Source: Novosphingobium sp.
GTDB taxonomy: Bacteria > Pseudomonadota > Alphaproteobacteria > Sphingomonadales > Sphingomonadaceae
Direction of reading: 5' to 3'
Length of the DNA stretch: 64,000 nt
NCBI RefSeq assembly: GCF_039595395.1
Contig: NZ_JBCNLP010000006.1
Location: 625,001 to 689,000, forward strand
Part shown: piece after piece, positions 1-7,999 of the stretch
Layout of the letters: the number at the start of each line of letters is the position of its first letter
Position numbering within the stretch: the stretch's first letter is position 1
Program-made: the position numbers and the translations under genes
Notes under the pieces: generated by a model
Databases searched by the model: none
Seen by the model: the letters and a program-made list of their open reading frames with translations, nothing else
Told to the model about the DNA's origin: nothing

Positions 1-97
1 GCGCGGCGCGGTCACGCCCACCCAGGACCCCATTCGCAATGCGACGCCGGAGGGCCTGCGCGCCTTCCAGAACGTCGAGGATTATTACCGCCGCTAG
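1..97 (+). CDS. cgdA: Carboxyguanidine deiminase subunit / urea-amidolyase-associated protein 1, C-terminal end only
   Basis: Only the last 31 codons are in the window, ending at the TAG at 95-97. The tail reads ...TPEGLRAFQNVEDYYRR, which resembles the C-terminus I recall for UAAP1 (DUF1989) proteins, where a conserved 'ENxRGFxNTE' segment closes the chain. The next gene is the partner UAAP2 subunit, followed by the carboxylase and allophanate hydrolase, which is the standard gene order. UAAP1 and UAAP2 have been renamed CgdA/CgdB, the two subunits of carboxyguanidine deiminase. The identification rests on a short tail plus gene order, so it is probable rather than certain. Confidence 0.6.
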   Translation, partial: RGAVTPTQDPIRNATPEGLRAFQNVEDYYRR

Positions 98-196
98 AGC
101 CGCTTAACCCGCTCCAGATTGTGTTTGACCGCGTTTCGCGGAGCGGAGCCCTGTGCCCGCCGCATGCGACAACGCCCAGTTGCAAGGAAGGCCGCT

Positions 197-832
197 ATGA
201 GCGCTGATCCTCATCTCTCCGGACTGACCGGCACGCCCATCCATGACGAGGTCGTGCCCGCCCGCGCGCCATGGCTGCATACGGTGGCGGCGGGGCAGAC
301 GCTGCGCATCGTCGATCTGGAAGGCAATCAGGCGGTCGATTTCATGATCTATGCCGCCGCCGACGATGCCGAGCGTTACAGCGCTCAGGATACGGTCTCG
401 GCGCAAGGCAATCTCTTTCTGCGCAGCGGCAGCGTGCTGCTCTCCAATGAAGGCAACCCGATGATGACCATCATCGGCACTTCGGTCGAGTATCATGACA
501 CGATCGGCGGCGCCTGCTCATGTGAATCCAACACCTTGCGCTACGGCCACCACACCAAATCGCAACACGCCTGTGTCGAGAACTTCCTCGAAGCCAATCT
601 GGCGCAGGGGCGCGGCAAGCGCGACATCGTCTCCAACATCAACTTCTTCATGAATGTGCCGGTGGAAGCCGATGGCGCGCTGGGCATTGTCGACGGCATT
701 TCGGCGCCGGGCCTGCTGGTCGATCTGCGCGCCGAGATGGATGTGATCGTGGCGGTGTCCAACTGCCCGCAGATCAACAATCCCTGCAACGCCTTCAACC
801 CCACCCCCGTGCGCATGATCGTTGCCGCATGA
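197..832 (+). CDS. cgdB: Carboxyguanidine deiminase subunit B / urea-amidolyase-associated protein 2 (DUF1989)
   Basis: 211 residues, usual family length. The DUF1989 fold is recognisable from LRIVDLEGNQAVDF near the N-terminus, the Cys-rich GGACSCESNTLRYG motif followed by HACVENF, and the C-terminal SNCPQINNPCNAFNPTPV. With CgdA it is reported to deiminate carboxyguanidine to allophanate, linking the carboxylase to allophanate hydrolase. I chose the ATG at 197 because AAGGAAG lies at 184-190 in front of it; the in-frame GTG at 119 has no ribosome site. The stop overlaps the next start by ATGA (829-832), so translation is probably coupled. Older annotation calls it a urea carboxylase accessory protein; biochemical work on homologues supports the deiminase role, which is inferred here from family and context. 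Confidence 0.85.
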   Translation: MSADPHLSGLTGTPIHDEVVPARAPWLHTVAAGQTLRIVDLEGNQAVDFMIYAAADDAERYSAQDTVSAQGNLFLRSGSVLLSNEGNPMMTIIGTSVEYHDTIGGACSCESNTLRYGHHTKSQHACVENFLEANLAQGRGKRDIVSNINFFMNVPVEADGALGIVDGISAPGLLVDLRAEMDVIVAVSNCPQINNPCNAFNPTPVRMIVAA

Positions 833-3800
833 GCTTCGACACCGTCCTGATCGCGAACAGGGGCGCGATCGCCACCCGTATCATCCGCACGCTGAAGCGC
901 ATGGGGCTGCGCTCGGTCGCCGTCTATTCGGAGGCGGATGAGGGTTCGCTCCATGTTGCTCTCGCCGATGAGGCTGTGTGCATCGGCGCGGCGCCGGCGA
1001 CGGAAAGCTACCTCAACGCCGCCAAAATTCTGGAGGCGGCCAAGGCCACCGGCGCCGGGGCGATCCATCCCGGCTATGGCTTTCTGGCCGAAAACGCCGA
1101 ATTTGCCGAAAGCTGCGCGGCAGCGGACATCGTCTTTATCGGCCCCACGCCCGAGAACATCCGCACCTTCGGCCTCAAGCACAGTGCGCGCGCGCTGGCG
1201 CAGGCGCATGGCGTGCCGCTGGCGCCGGGTACCGGCCTGCTCACCGATGAGGAAGAGGCCGTCTCGGCGGCGCAGTCCATCGGCTACCCCATCATCCTGA
1301 AGGCCACTGCTGGCGGCGGCGGCATCGGCATGCGCATCTGCGAGGATGACGATGCCATCCGTCAGGGTTTCGCCACCGTGGCCCGGCTGGGCGAGGGCAA
1401 TTTCGGCGATGCCGGTGTCTTCCTCGAACGTTACGTGGGCCGCGCGCGTCATGTCGAGGTGCAGATCTTCGGCGATGGCGCGGGCCGCGTCATGGCGCTT
1501 GGCGAACGCGACTGCTCGCTGCAGCGCCGCAACCAGAAGGTGGTGGAAGAAGCCCCCGCGCCCCTGCTGCCCGCCCATGTGCGCAAGGAACTGATCGCCT
1601 CGGCGGTCCGTCTGGGGCAGGCGGCCAATTACCGCTCGGCAGGCACGGTCGAATATCTTTACGATGCCGATCAGCAGCAGTTCTTCTTCCTTGAGATGAA
1701 CACCCGACTGCAGGTCGAACATGGCGTCACCGAAGAGGTGATGGGCGTTGATCTGGTCGAATGGATGGTGCGCGGCGGGGCTGGGGATTTCGCCTTCCTT
1801 GATCGCGAAGCGCCGCAGCCGCAGGGCCATGCGGTGCAGGTGCGCCTCTATGCCGAGGACCCGGCGGTCGATTACCGCCCCACCTCGGGCATGCTGACGG
1901 CGCTGGAGTTCCCAAGCGATATCCGCGCCGAAACCTGGTGCATGGCGGGCACCACGATCAGCGCCTGGTACGATCCGATGCTGGCCAAGCTGATTGTCCA
2001 CGCGCCCACCCGCGCCGAAGCGGTGGCCGCGATGCAAGACGCGCTGGATGCCAGCCGGGTCGATGGCATCGAGACCAATCTGCGCTGGCTGCGCGATGTG
2101 GTGCGCTCCCCCGCCTTCACCAGCGGCGAGGTTTCGACCAAGGCGCTCGACGGCGTCACCTATCATCCGCGCAGCATCCGCGTGATCAGCGGGGGCACCG
2201 CCAGCACCGTGCAGGACTGGCCGGGGCGCGAGGGCCTCTGGGCCATCGGCGTGCCGCCCTCGGGGCCGATGGATGATCAGTCCTTCCGTCTGGGCAATCG
2301 CCTGCTGGGCAATGCCGAGGGCACGGCGGGGCTGGAAATCGCCGTTTCGGGCCCCAGCCTGCTGTTCAACGCACCCGCGCGCATCTGCCTGATGGGGGCC
2401 GATTTCGGCGCGACGCTTGATGGCGTGGCCGTGAAGCGCGGCGTGCCTCTGGAGATTGCCGAAGGGCAGACCCTTACGCTGGGCCGCATGGCGGGCGGAG
2501 GCATGCGCGGCTATGTGCTCTTCGCCGGAGGGCTGGATGTCGCCGCCTATCTCGGCAGTTGCAGCACCTTCGAGCTGGGCCAGTTTGGCGGCCATGCGGC
2601 ACGCCGCCTGCTGGCGGGCGATACGCTGCATCTGGGCGATGCCTCGGCGCAGGAGGCGCTGCCCGCCGTCAGCCTGCCCGAACTGGGCGCGGAATGGGCA
2701 CTGCGCGTGCTGTACGGCCCGCATGGCGCGCCAGATTTCTTCACCGCGAAGGACATCGACACCATCACCGGGGCCGAATGGCAGGTGCATTACAACAGCA
2801 ACCGTACCGGCGTGCGTCTGGTGGGCCCGAAGCCTGAATGGGCGCGCTCGGACGGTGGCGAGGCGGGGCTGCACCCCTCCAACATTCACGACAATCCCTA
2901 TGCCATCGGCGCGGTGGATTTCACCGGCGATATGCCGATCATTCTGGGCCCCGATGGTCCCTCGCTGGGCGGTTTCGTCTGCCCCTTCGTGGTGATCGCG
3001 GCGGATCGCTGGAAGATCGGCCAGCTCAAGCCGGGAGACCGGCTGAGCTTCGTGCCCGTCACCATCACGGACGCGCAGGCCGCCGATGCCGCACAAAAGG
3101 CGCTGATCGCCACAGGCGCGGTGCCGGGTTCCACGCCGGCACGGGCGGTGGCCGACCTTTCGCCCATCCTTCAGGAGATTGCGCAGGCACCGGGCCGCCC
3201 CCGCGTGGTCTATCGCCAGCAGGGCGACCGCAACATTCTGGTCGAATATGGCGATATTGTCCTCGATATCGAGCTGCGCATCCGCGTCCATGCGCTGATG
3301 CGCGAGCTGGAGCAGCAGGCGCTGCCCGGCGTGATCGATATCGTGCCCGGCATCCGCTCGCTGCAGCTGCATATCGATGGCAAGGCACTCACGCAGCAGA
3401 CCGCCTTGGCGGCACTGGTTGCGGCAGAGGAGCGGCTTGGCGATCTGGCCGATTTCTCGATCCCCTCCCGCATCGTCCATCTGCCGCTGAGCTGGCGCGA
3501 TCCGGCCACCATCGAGACCATCGAAAAATATATGAGCGCCGTGCGGGCCGACGCCCCATGGTGCCCGGACAACATCGAGTTCATCCGCCGCATCAATGGT
3601 CTGCCCGATGCCGATGCGGTGGAAAATCTGATCTTCAACGCCAGCTATCTGGTGCTGGGGCTGGGTGATGTCTATCTCGGCGCGCCGGTGGCAACGCCCG
3701 TCGATCCGCGGCATCGGCTGGTCACCACCAAATACAACCCCGCGCGCACCTGGACCCCGCCCAATGTGGTGGGCATCGGCGGGGCCTATATGTGCATCTA

Positions 3801-4422
3801 TGGCATGGAAGGGCCGGGCGGCTATCAGCTCTTCGGGCGCACGATTCAGGTGTGGAACACCCATCGCCAGACCGACAGCTTTATCGATGGCAAGCCCTGG
3901 CTGCTGCGCTTCTTCGACCAGATCCGCTTCTTCCCCGTCAGCGCGGAGGAACTGACCGAATGGCGCCGTGATTTCCCCAGCGGCCGCCGCCCGATCAGGG
4001 TGGAGGAGTCCGAATTCCGCCTCGCCGATTACCGCGCCTTTCTCGCCGAGAATGCCGAGGATATCGCGCAGTTCGAAACCAGCCGCCAGGCCGCCTTCGA
4101 TGCCGAGCGTGATGATTGGCAGCGCAAGGGCGAATTCGATCGCGTACCCGAAACGGAAGGCAGCGATGCGGCGCCTGTCGCCATCCATGTGCCCGAGGGA
4201 GCGGAGCTGCTCGAAGCCTCCTTTGGCGGCAGTGTCTGGAAGATGCTGGCCGCCGCCGGGGATGAGGTCAAGGCGGGCGACACGCTTGCGGTGATGGAGA
4301 CCATGAAGATGGAATATCCGGTGGAAAGCCCCGGCGCGGGCACGATCGAGGCCGTCTACCTTCAGGAGCGCCAGTCCTTCCAGCCCGGCGCCGCCATGTT
4401 TGCCTTGAGGCGCCGGCCATGA
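829..4422 (+). CDS. Biotin-dependent urea/guanidine carboxylase
   Basis: 1197 residues, the full length expected. Domain order: biotin-carboxylase N-domain and ATP-grasp (about 1-450, with IANRGAIATRII and the glycine-rich KATAGGGGIGM), then an AHS2-type domain (about 460-770), an AHS1/KipI-type domain (about 780-1000), and a C-terminal biotinyl domain with METMKMEY, the biotin lysine being K1160. The enzyme carboxylates urea or guanidine using ATP and bicarbonate in the cytoplasm. Because the gene is translationally linked to the DUF1989 deiminase subunit and to allophanate hydrolase, guanidine is the more likely substrate. Sequence reading alone does not settle urea versus guanidine. Overlaps of ATGA on both sides show a tight operon. 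Confidence 0.9.
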   Translation: MSFDTVLIANRGAIATRIIRTLKRMGLRSVAVYSEADEGSLHVALADEAVCIGAAPATESYLNAAKILEAAKATGAGAIHPGYGFLAENAEFAESCAAADIVFIGPTPENIRTFGLKHSARALAQAHGVPLAPGTGLLTDEEEAVSAAQSIGYPIILKATAGGGGIGMRICEDDDAIRQGFATVARLGEGNFGDAGVFLERYVGRARHVEVQIFGDGAGRVMALGERDCSLQRRNQKVVEEAPAPLLPAHVRKELIASAVRLGQAANYRSAGTVEYLYDADQQQFFFLEMNTRLQVEHGVTEEVMGVDLVEWMVRGGAGDFAFLDREAPQPQGHAVQVRLYAEDPAVDYRPTSGMLTALEFPSDIRAETWCMAGTTISAWYDPMLAKLIVHAPTRAEAVAAMQDALDASRVDGIETNLRWLRDVVRSPAFTSGEVSTKALDGVTYHPRSIRVISGGTASTVQDWPGREGLWAIGVPPSGPMDDQSFRLGNRLLGNAEGTAGLEIAVSGPSLLFNAPARICLMGADFGATLDGVAVKRGVPLEIAEGQTLTLGRMAGGGMRGYVLFAGGLDVAAYLGSCSTFELGQFGGHAARRLLAGDTLHLGDASAQEALPAVSLPELGAEWALRVLYGPHGAPDFFTAKDIDTITGAEWQVHYNSNRTGVRLVGPKPEWARSDGGEAGLHPSNIHDNPYAIGAVDFTGDMPIILGPDGPSLGGFVCPFVVIAADRWKIGQLKPGDRLSFVPVTITDAQAADAAQKALIATGAVPGSTPARAVADLSPILQEIAQAPGRPRVVYRQQGDRNILVEYGDIVLDIELRIRVHALMRELEQQALPGVIDIVPGIRSLQLHIDGKALTQQTALAALVAAEERLGDLADFSIPSRIVHLPLSWRDPATIETIEKYMSAVRADAPWCPDNIEFIRRINGLPDADAVENLIFNASYLVLGLGDVYLGAPVATPVDPRHRLVTTKYNPARTWTPPNVVGIGGAYMCIYGMEGPGGYQLFGRTIQVWNTHRQTDSFIDGKPWLLRFFDQIRFFPVSAEELTEWRRDFPSGRRPIRVEESEFRLADYRAFLAENAEDIAQFETSRQAAFDAERDDWQRKGEFDRVPETEGSDAAPVAIHVPEGAELLEASFGGSVWKMLAAAGDEVKAGDTLAVMETMKMEYPVESPGAGTIEAVYLQERQSFQPGAAMFALRRRP

Positions 4423-6188
4423 GCGCGATGAACCGGCGCAATGCCGCCACCATTGCCGCTGCCGTCAAGGCGGGCTGGACCAGCGCCGTCGCCGTGGCGG
4501 AGGAAACGCTGGCGCGGCTGGCGGCCTATGATGCGGTGCAGCCGCAGATCTGGATCAGCCGTGCCGCGCCCGAGGATCTGCTGGCCCAGGCTCGCGCCGT
4601 CGATGCCCGTGTCGTGGCGGGCGAGGTGCTGCCGCTGGCCGGCGTGCCCTTTGCGGTGAAGGACAACATCGATGTCGCCGGTTTCGCCACCACGGCGGCC
4701 TGCCCGGCCTTCGCCTATCGCCCGGAAGCCTCGGCCAGCGTGGTCGAGCGGCTGCTGGCGGCGGGCGCGCTATGCATCGGCAAGACCAACCTCGATCAGT
4801 TCGCCACCGGGCTGGTCGGCACGCGCAGCCCCTATGGCATTCCGCGCAATGCTTACAATTTGAACTATGTCAGCGGCGGCTCCAGCTCTGGCTCGTCGGT
4901 GGCAGTGGCGGCGGGCCTCGTCTCCTTTGCATTGGGAACGGATACGGCTGGCTCCGGGCGCGTGCCCGCCGCCTTCAACCATCTGATCGGCTTCAAGCCC
5001 AGCAAGGGGCGCTGGAGCACCAAAGGTCTGGTGCCCGCCTGCCGCACGCTGGACTGCATCACCGTTTTCACCGACGATACGGCGGATGCGCGGCTGGTCG
5101 ATCTGGTGCTGGCCGAATACGATGCCGGTGATCCCTATTCCAAACTGTCCACCGATCAGCCGATCCGCCTGCCCGCCATCGGCGTGCCGCGCCGCGATCA
5201 GCGTGTGTGGTTTGGCGATGCGGAGTCCGAATATCTCTATGATCGCGCGCTGGAGCGGCTGGGCACGCTGGCGCCGATCGTCGAGATCGATCTCGAACCG
5301 CTGAAGGAAGCAGCAAAGCTGCTCTATGAAGGGCCCTGGGTGGCCGAGCGCACCGCTGCCATCGCGAGCCTGCTGGCCGAAAACCCGCAGGCCATCGATG
5401 AGACCGTGCGCGCGGTGGTCGAGCCGGGCACCGACATCAGCGCTGTGGAGGTGTTCAACGGCATCTATCGTCTGGCCGACCTCAAGCGGCAAGCCGATGA
5501 GATGTGGACTAAGGTTGGCATGCTGGCCTTCCCCACCACCGGCACCACCTTCCGTGTGCGTGAGCTGCAGGCCGCGCCCATCGCGCTCAACAGCAATCTT
5601 GGGGCCTACACCAATTTCGTCAATCTGCTGGATATGGCTGCGGTGGCCGTGCCGGCGGGCGCGCGGGCCAATGGCACTGGCTTTGGCATCACACTGATCG
5701 GCCCGGCGGACAGCGATATGGCGCTGCTGGCCGAGGCGGATTCCTATTTCTCGGCGTCGGATCTGCCGTCGCTGCCACCTTTGGATCTGGAGGGTAAAAT
5801 GCAGACTGTGAAACTGGCCGTCGTGGGCGCTCACCTCAAGGATATGCCGCTGCATTGGCAGCTGACCTCGCGCGAGGCCACCTTCGTGGGTGCCTTCCAG
5901 ACCGCGCCGACCTATAAGCTCTATGCCATGGCCGACAGCGTGCCGCCCAAGCCCGCGCTGGTCCATGACGAGAGCGGCGCTTCCATCGCGGTGGAGGTCT
6001 ATGAGCTGGGCGTGGCCGAATTCGGCAGCTTTGTGGTGGAGGTGCCCGCGCCCTTGGCCATTGGCACCGTTACGCTGGAGGATGGCACCAGCGTCAAGGG
6101 CTTTGTGGCCGAGCCGCGCGCGATGACTGGCGCGCGTGACATCACCGAGCTGGGCGGCTGGCGCGCCTATATCGCGCAGATCGCCTGA
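4419..6188 (+). CDS. atzF: Allophanate hydrolase
   Basis: 589 residues. The amidase-signature domain fills the first ~450 residues with the Ser-cisSer-Lys triad readable as K81 (VKDNID), S155 (in GGSSSGSS) and S179 (in GTDTAGSGRVPA). The 74- and 98-residue spacings match those of AtzF. The C-terminal ~130 residues are the allophanate hydrolase C-domain (VGAHLKDMPLHWQLTSR...). It splits allophanate to ammonia and CO2, finishing the guanidine/urea nitrogen route started by the upstream genes. It begins inside the carboxylase stop codon (ATGA at 4419-4422), so it is coupled to it. It is a stand-alone subunit, not fused to the carboxylase as in fungal urea amidolyase. Confidence 0.93.
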   Translation: MSAMNRRNAATIAAAVKAGWTSAVAVAEETLARLAAYDAVQPQIWISRAAPEDLLAQARAVDARVVAGEVLPLAGVPFAVKDNIDVAGFATTAACPAFAYRPEASASVVERLLAAGALCIGKTNLDQFATGLVGTRSPYGIPRNAYNLNYVSGGSSSGSSVAVAAGLVSFALGTDTAGSGRVPAAFNHLIGFKPSKGRWSTKGLVPACRTLDCITVFTDDTADARLVDLVLAEYDAGDPYSKLSTDQPIRLPAIGVPRRDQRVWFGDAESEYLYDRALERLGTLAPIVEIDLEPLKEAAKLLYEGPWVAERTAAIASLLAENPQAIDETVRAVVEPGTDISAVEVFNGIYRLADLKRQADEMWTKVGMLAFPTTGTTFRVRELQAAPIALNSNLGAYTNFVNLLDMAAVAVPAGARANGTGFGITLIGPADSDMALLAEADSYFSASDLPSLPPLDLEGKMQTVKLAVVGAHLKDMPLHWQLTSREATFVGAFQTAPTYKLYAMADSVPPKPALVHDESGASIAVEVYELGVAEFGSFVVEVPAPLAIGTVTLEDGTSVKGFVAEPRAMTGARDITELGGWRAYIAQIA

Positions 6189-6209
6189 TCACTTTAAACG
6201 GAGGTTTCT

Positions 6210-7142
6210 ATGCGCAGGCTCTGGGTATGGTGGATGGCAGCGGGCTGCATGATGCCAGCGATGGCGCAGGCACACACTCAGAGCCCGGCCGCGCAGGTGA
6301 TCGAAGTGCCCGGTTTCGCCGATTTTCTGGCGGTGGAGGGCAAGACCGTCTGGGCCACCAACCGGGGCCGGGTGGAGCATTGGTCACGCAAGGGCAAACT
6401 GGGCGAAGTGGCCATGGCGCATCCTTGCGGGGCCATGGCGCTGTCTCGCCACACCTTGTGGGTGGCCGATTGCCAGGAAGGCACGCTCAAGCGGATCGAT
6501 ACGCGCAGCGGCACCATCACCGCCACGATTGCCACCGGCATCGCCAACCCCAAGGGCGAGCTGAATGTGGTGGAAGGCGCGGGCTCGATCTGGGTGGCCA
6601 GCGATGAGAAAGGCGTGGTGGCGCGCATCGATCCGGGCAGCAACCGGGTGGTGGGCAGCATCACGGTGGATCCGGGTACATTCTATCTGGCCTTCGGTTA
6701 TGATGCGCTCTGGGCGGTGAGCAGTGAGCAGCAATCGGTGCAGCGGATCGATCCGCTGACCAGCAGGGTGACCGCCAGGACGGCGCTTGGCAAGGCGCCC
6801 GGCTTCCTTGCTGTCGGCGAGGGCGCTGTCTGGGTGCAGGAGCAGGGCGATGGCACTCTGGCCCGCATCGACAAGGACAGCGGCGCGGTCTCTGGCCGGG
6901 TGAAGGTGGGCGATAACCTCAAATGGGGCGATATCGATACGGGCGGCGGCAAGGTGTGGCTGCGCACCACCGATGATCAGCAATTCGCCGTGATCGATCC
7001 GGTGACGCTGGCGATCCGCGCGCGCGTGGGTGCCGCGGCGGGCAGCGGGGCTCTGCGTTACACCAAGGCGGGCGTGTGGACCTCCGCCCATGACCAGCAC
7101 ACGTTGTCATGGTGGAAAAAGCCCAGGAAGATCGGGAAGTAA
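6210..7142 (+). CDS. Exported beta-propeller (YVTN/Vgb-like) protein
   Basis: 310 residues. An N-terminal signal peptide (MRRLWVWWMAAGCMMPAMAQA, cleavage after AQA) sends it to the periplasm. The rest is built of about six repeats of the form 'W-V-A-x-x-x-x-x-x-V-x-R-I-D-P', for example IWVASDEKGVVARIDPGSNRV and VWVQEQGDGTLARIDKDSGAV, typical of YVTN/NHL or virginiamycin-B-lyase-like propellers. No lyase active-site motif could be identified, so no reaction is claimed. It starts 21 bases after atzF, with GGAGG at 6200-6204, and may be the last gene of that operon. A strong hairpin follows its stop. Confidence 0.75.
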   Translation: MRRLWVWWMAAGCMMPAMAQAHTQSPAAQVIEVPGFADFLAVEGKTVWATNRGRVEHWSRKGKLGEVAMAHPCGAMALSRHTLWVADCQEGTLKRIDTRSGTITATIATGIANPKGELNVVEGAGSIWVASDEKGVVARIDPGSNRVVGSITVDPGTFYLAFGYDALWAVSSEQQSVQRIDPLTSRVTARTALGKAPGFLAVGEGAVWVQEQGDGTLARIDKDSGAVSGRVKVGDNLKWGDIDTGGGKVWLRTTDDQQFAVIDPVTLAIRARVGAAAGSGALRYTKAGVWTSAHDQHTLSWWKKPRKIGK

Positions 7143-7143
7143 G

Positions 7144-7187
7144 GCATCCGCCTGCCGGAGATGGACCACCGGCAGGCGATGCTGTTT
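7144..7187. terminator. Hairpin between convergent genes
   Basis: CGCCTGCCGG (7149-7158) pairs with CCGGCAGGCG (7169-7178); the flanking GCAT/ATGC extends the stem. It is followed on the + strand by TGTTTC. It lies between the convergent propeller and UrcA genes and probably ends transcription from both sides; the U-tract is weak. Confidence 0.65.
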
Positions 7188-7531
7188 CAGCGATTGGATG
7201 CGAGGCGCATGACCACAGGCTTGTCGGCCAGAGCGCTGCGGGCCTCGATCCGGCTGCGGATATCGGCCAGCACCTCGGCACGGCAGGCACGGGCCTGATC
7301 CTCCAGCGCGAGATGGATGCTGGCCATCTTCTCACCGCAGACGGCGCGGGCGGCCTGGTCCATACGGATGGCAAGCCGTTGCTGGCCTTGAGGCGTGGCC
7401 AGATCGAGGTCGCTGAGCTGCAGGATGACCTTGTCCTGAGCGAAGGGATTGCTGTTGGTGGCGGCCGATGTGCTGCTGCCCAGCATCAGCGCGGCCATTA
7501 TGGCCGCAGGGGCCATCAGGCGGGTGTTCAT
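7187..7531 (-). CDS. UrcA family exported protein
   Basis: 114 residues with a signal peptide (MNTRLMAPAAIMAALMLGSSTSA). The mature part has the UrcA pattern: V-x-L-x-D-LDLATPQGQQRLAIRMDQAARAVCG, then a second conserved cysteine in ARACRAEVLADI. The two cysteines probably form a disulfide in the periplasm. The family is common in sphingomonads and Caulobacter and its function is unknown. AGGAG with a seven-base spacer precedes the ATG at 7531. It is transcribed convergently with the propeller gene. Confidence 0.85.
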   Translation of the reverse strand: MNTRLMAPAAIMAALMLGSSTSAATNSNPFAQDKVILQLSDLDLATPQGQQRLAIRMDQAARAVCGEKMASIHLALEDQARACRAEVLADIRSRIEARSALADKPVVMRLASNR

Positions 7532-7636
7532 GCATCATCTCCTGCAAAGCGTCGCTCTTTGGCGACTGCGCGCATCATAGCCTGCGGGGCGGGAGATAGC
7601 CAGAAGAAGCGGCCTGATTGTTCAGCGTTGCCGGTT

Positions 7637-7999
7637 TCAGCGTTGACCGATGGTCAGGGCGGCAAGACCGGTGGTGTGGCCCAGCAGGCCGATCGGCAGC
7701 TCGGCCATGATGGGGGCGGTCTGCCCTGTAACGGTGATCTCGATCCGGCGGGCAAAGGGCGGGGCCCATTGGTGCAGGGTCTGGACCGGCACGCGCGCGC
7801 GCCAGTTGCGATGGCCCTTCACCGGGACGGCATGGCCTGCGATCTGCACAGCGGCGGCGGGATCGTCGCGATGGCCGGAGACCTGCAGGCAGATCTCGCC
7901 ATGGTCTGTCACCAGCCTTGTGCCGGGCGCGGAGGCCATGGCGGGGGCTGCAAGGCCGGTGGTCAGGGCCATGGCCAGCAGGGGGCTAGTCCAGCGCAA
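7637..7999 (-). CDS. Small exported protein of unknown function (TTG start)
   Basis: About 120 residues. Only an unusual TTG at 7999, overlapping the last four codons of the sulfotransferase gene, gives a full signal peptide (RW then a hydrophobic LLAMALTTGLAAPAMA core, cleavage near AMA-SAP); an internal ATG would lose the basic residues. The mature chain (TRLVTDHGEICLQVSGHRDD...) has two beta-rich halves, no membrane segment and a single cysteine. I do not recognise the family. The overlap implies translational coupling to the sulfotransferase, so it probably acts in the same pathway in the periplasm. The start codon choice is inference. Confidence 0.55.
   Translation of the reverse strand: MRWTSPLLAMALTTGLAAPAMASAPGTRLVTDHGEICLQVSGHRDDPAAAVQIAGHAVPVKGHRNWRARVPVQTLHQWAPPFARRIEITVTGQTAPIMAELPIGLLGHTTGLAALTIGQR

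Noticed and set aside
541..4188. Very long open frame on the minus strand opposite the carboxylase gene
   Set aside because: It is the antisense of a high-GC coding region with strong third-position GC; the carboxylase frame has all family motifs and the antisense protein resembles nothing.
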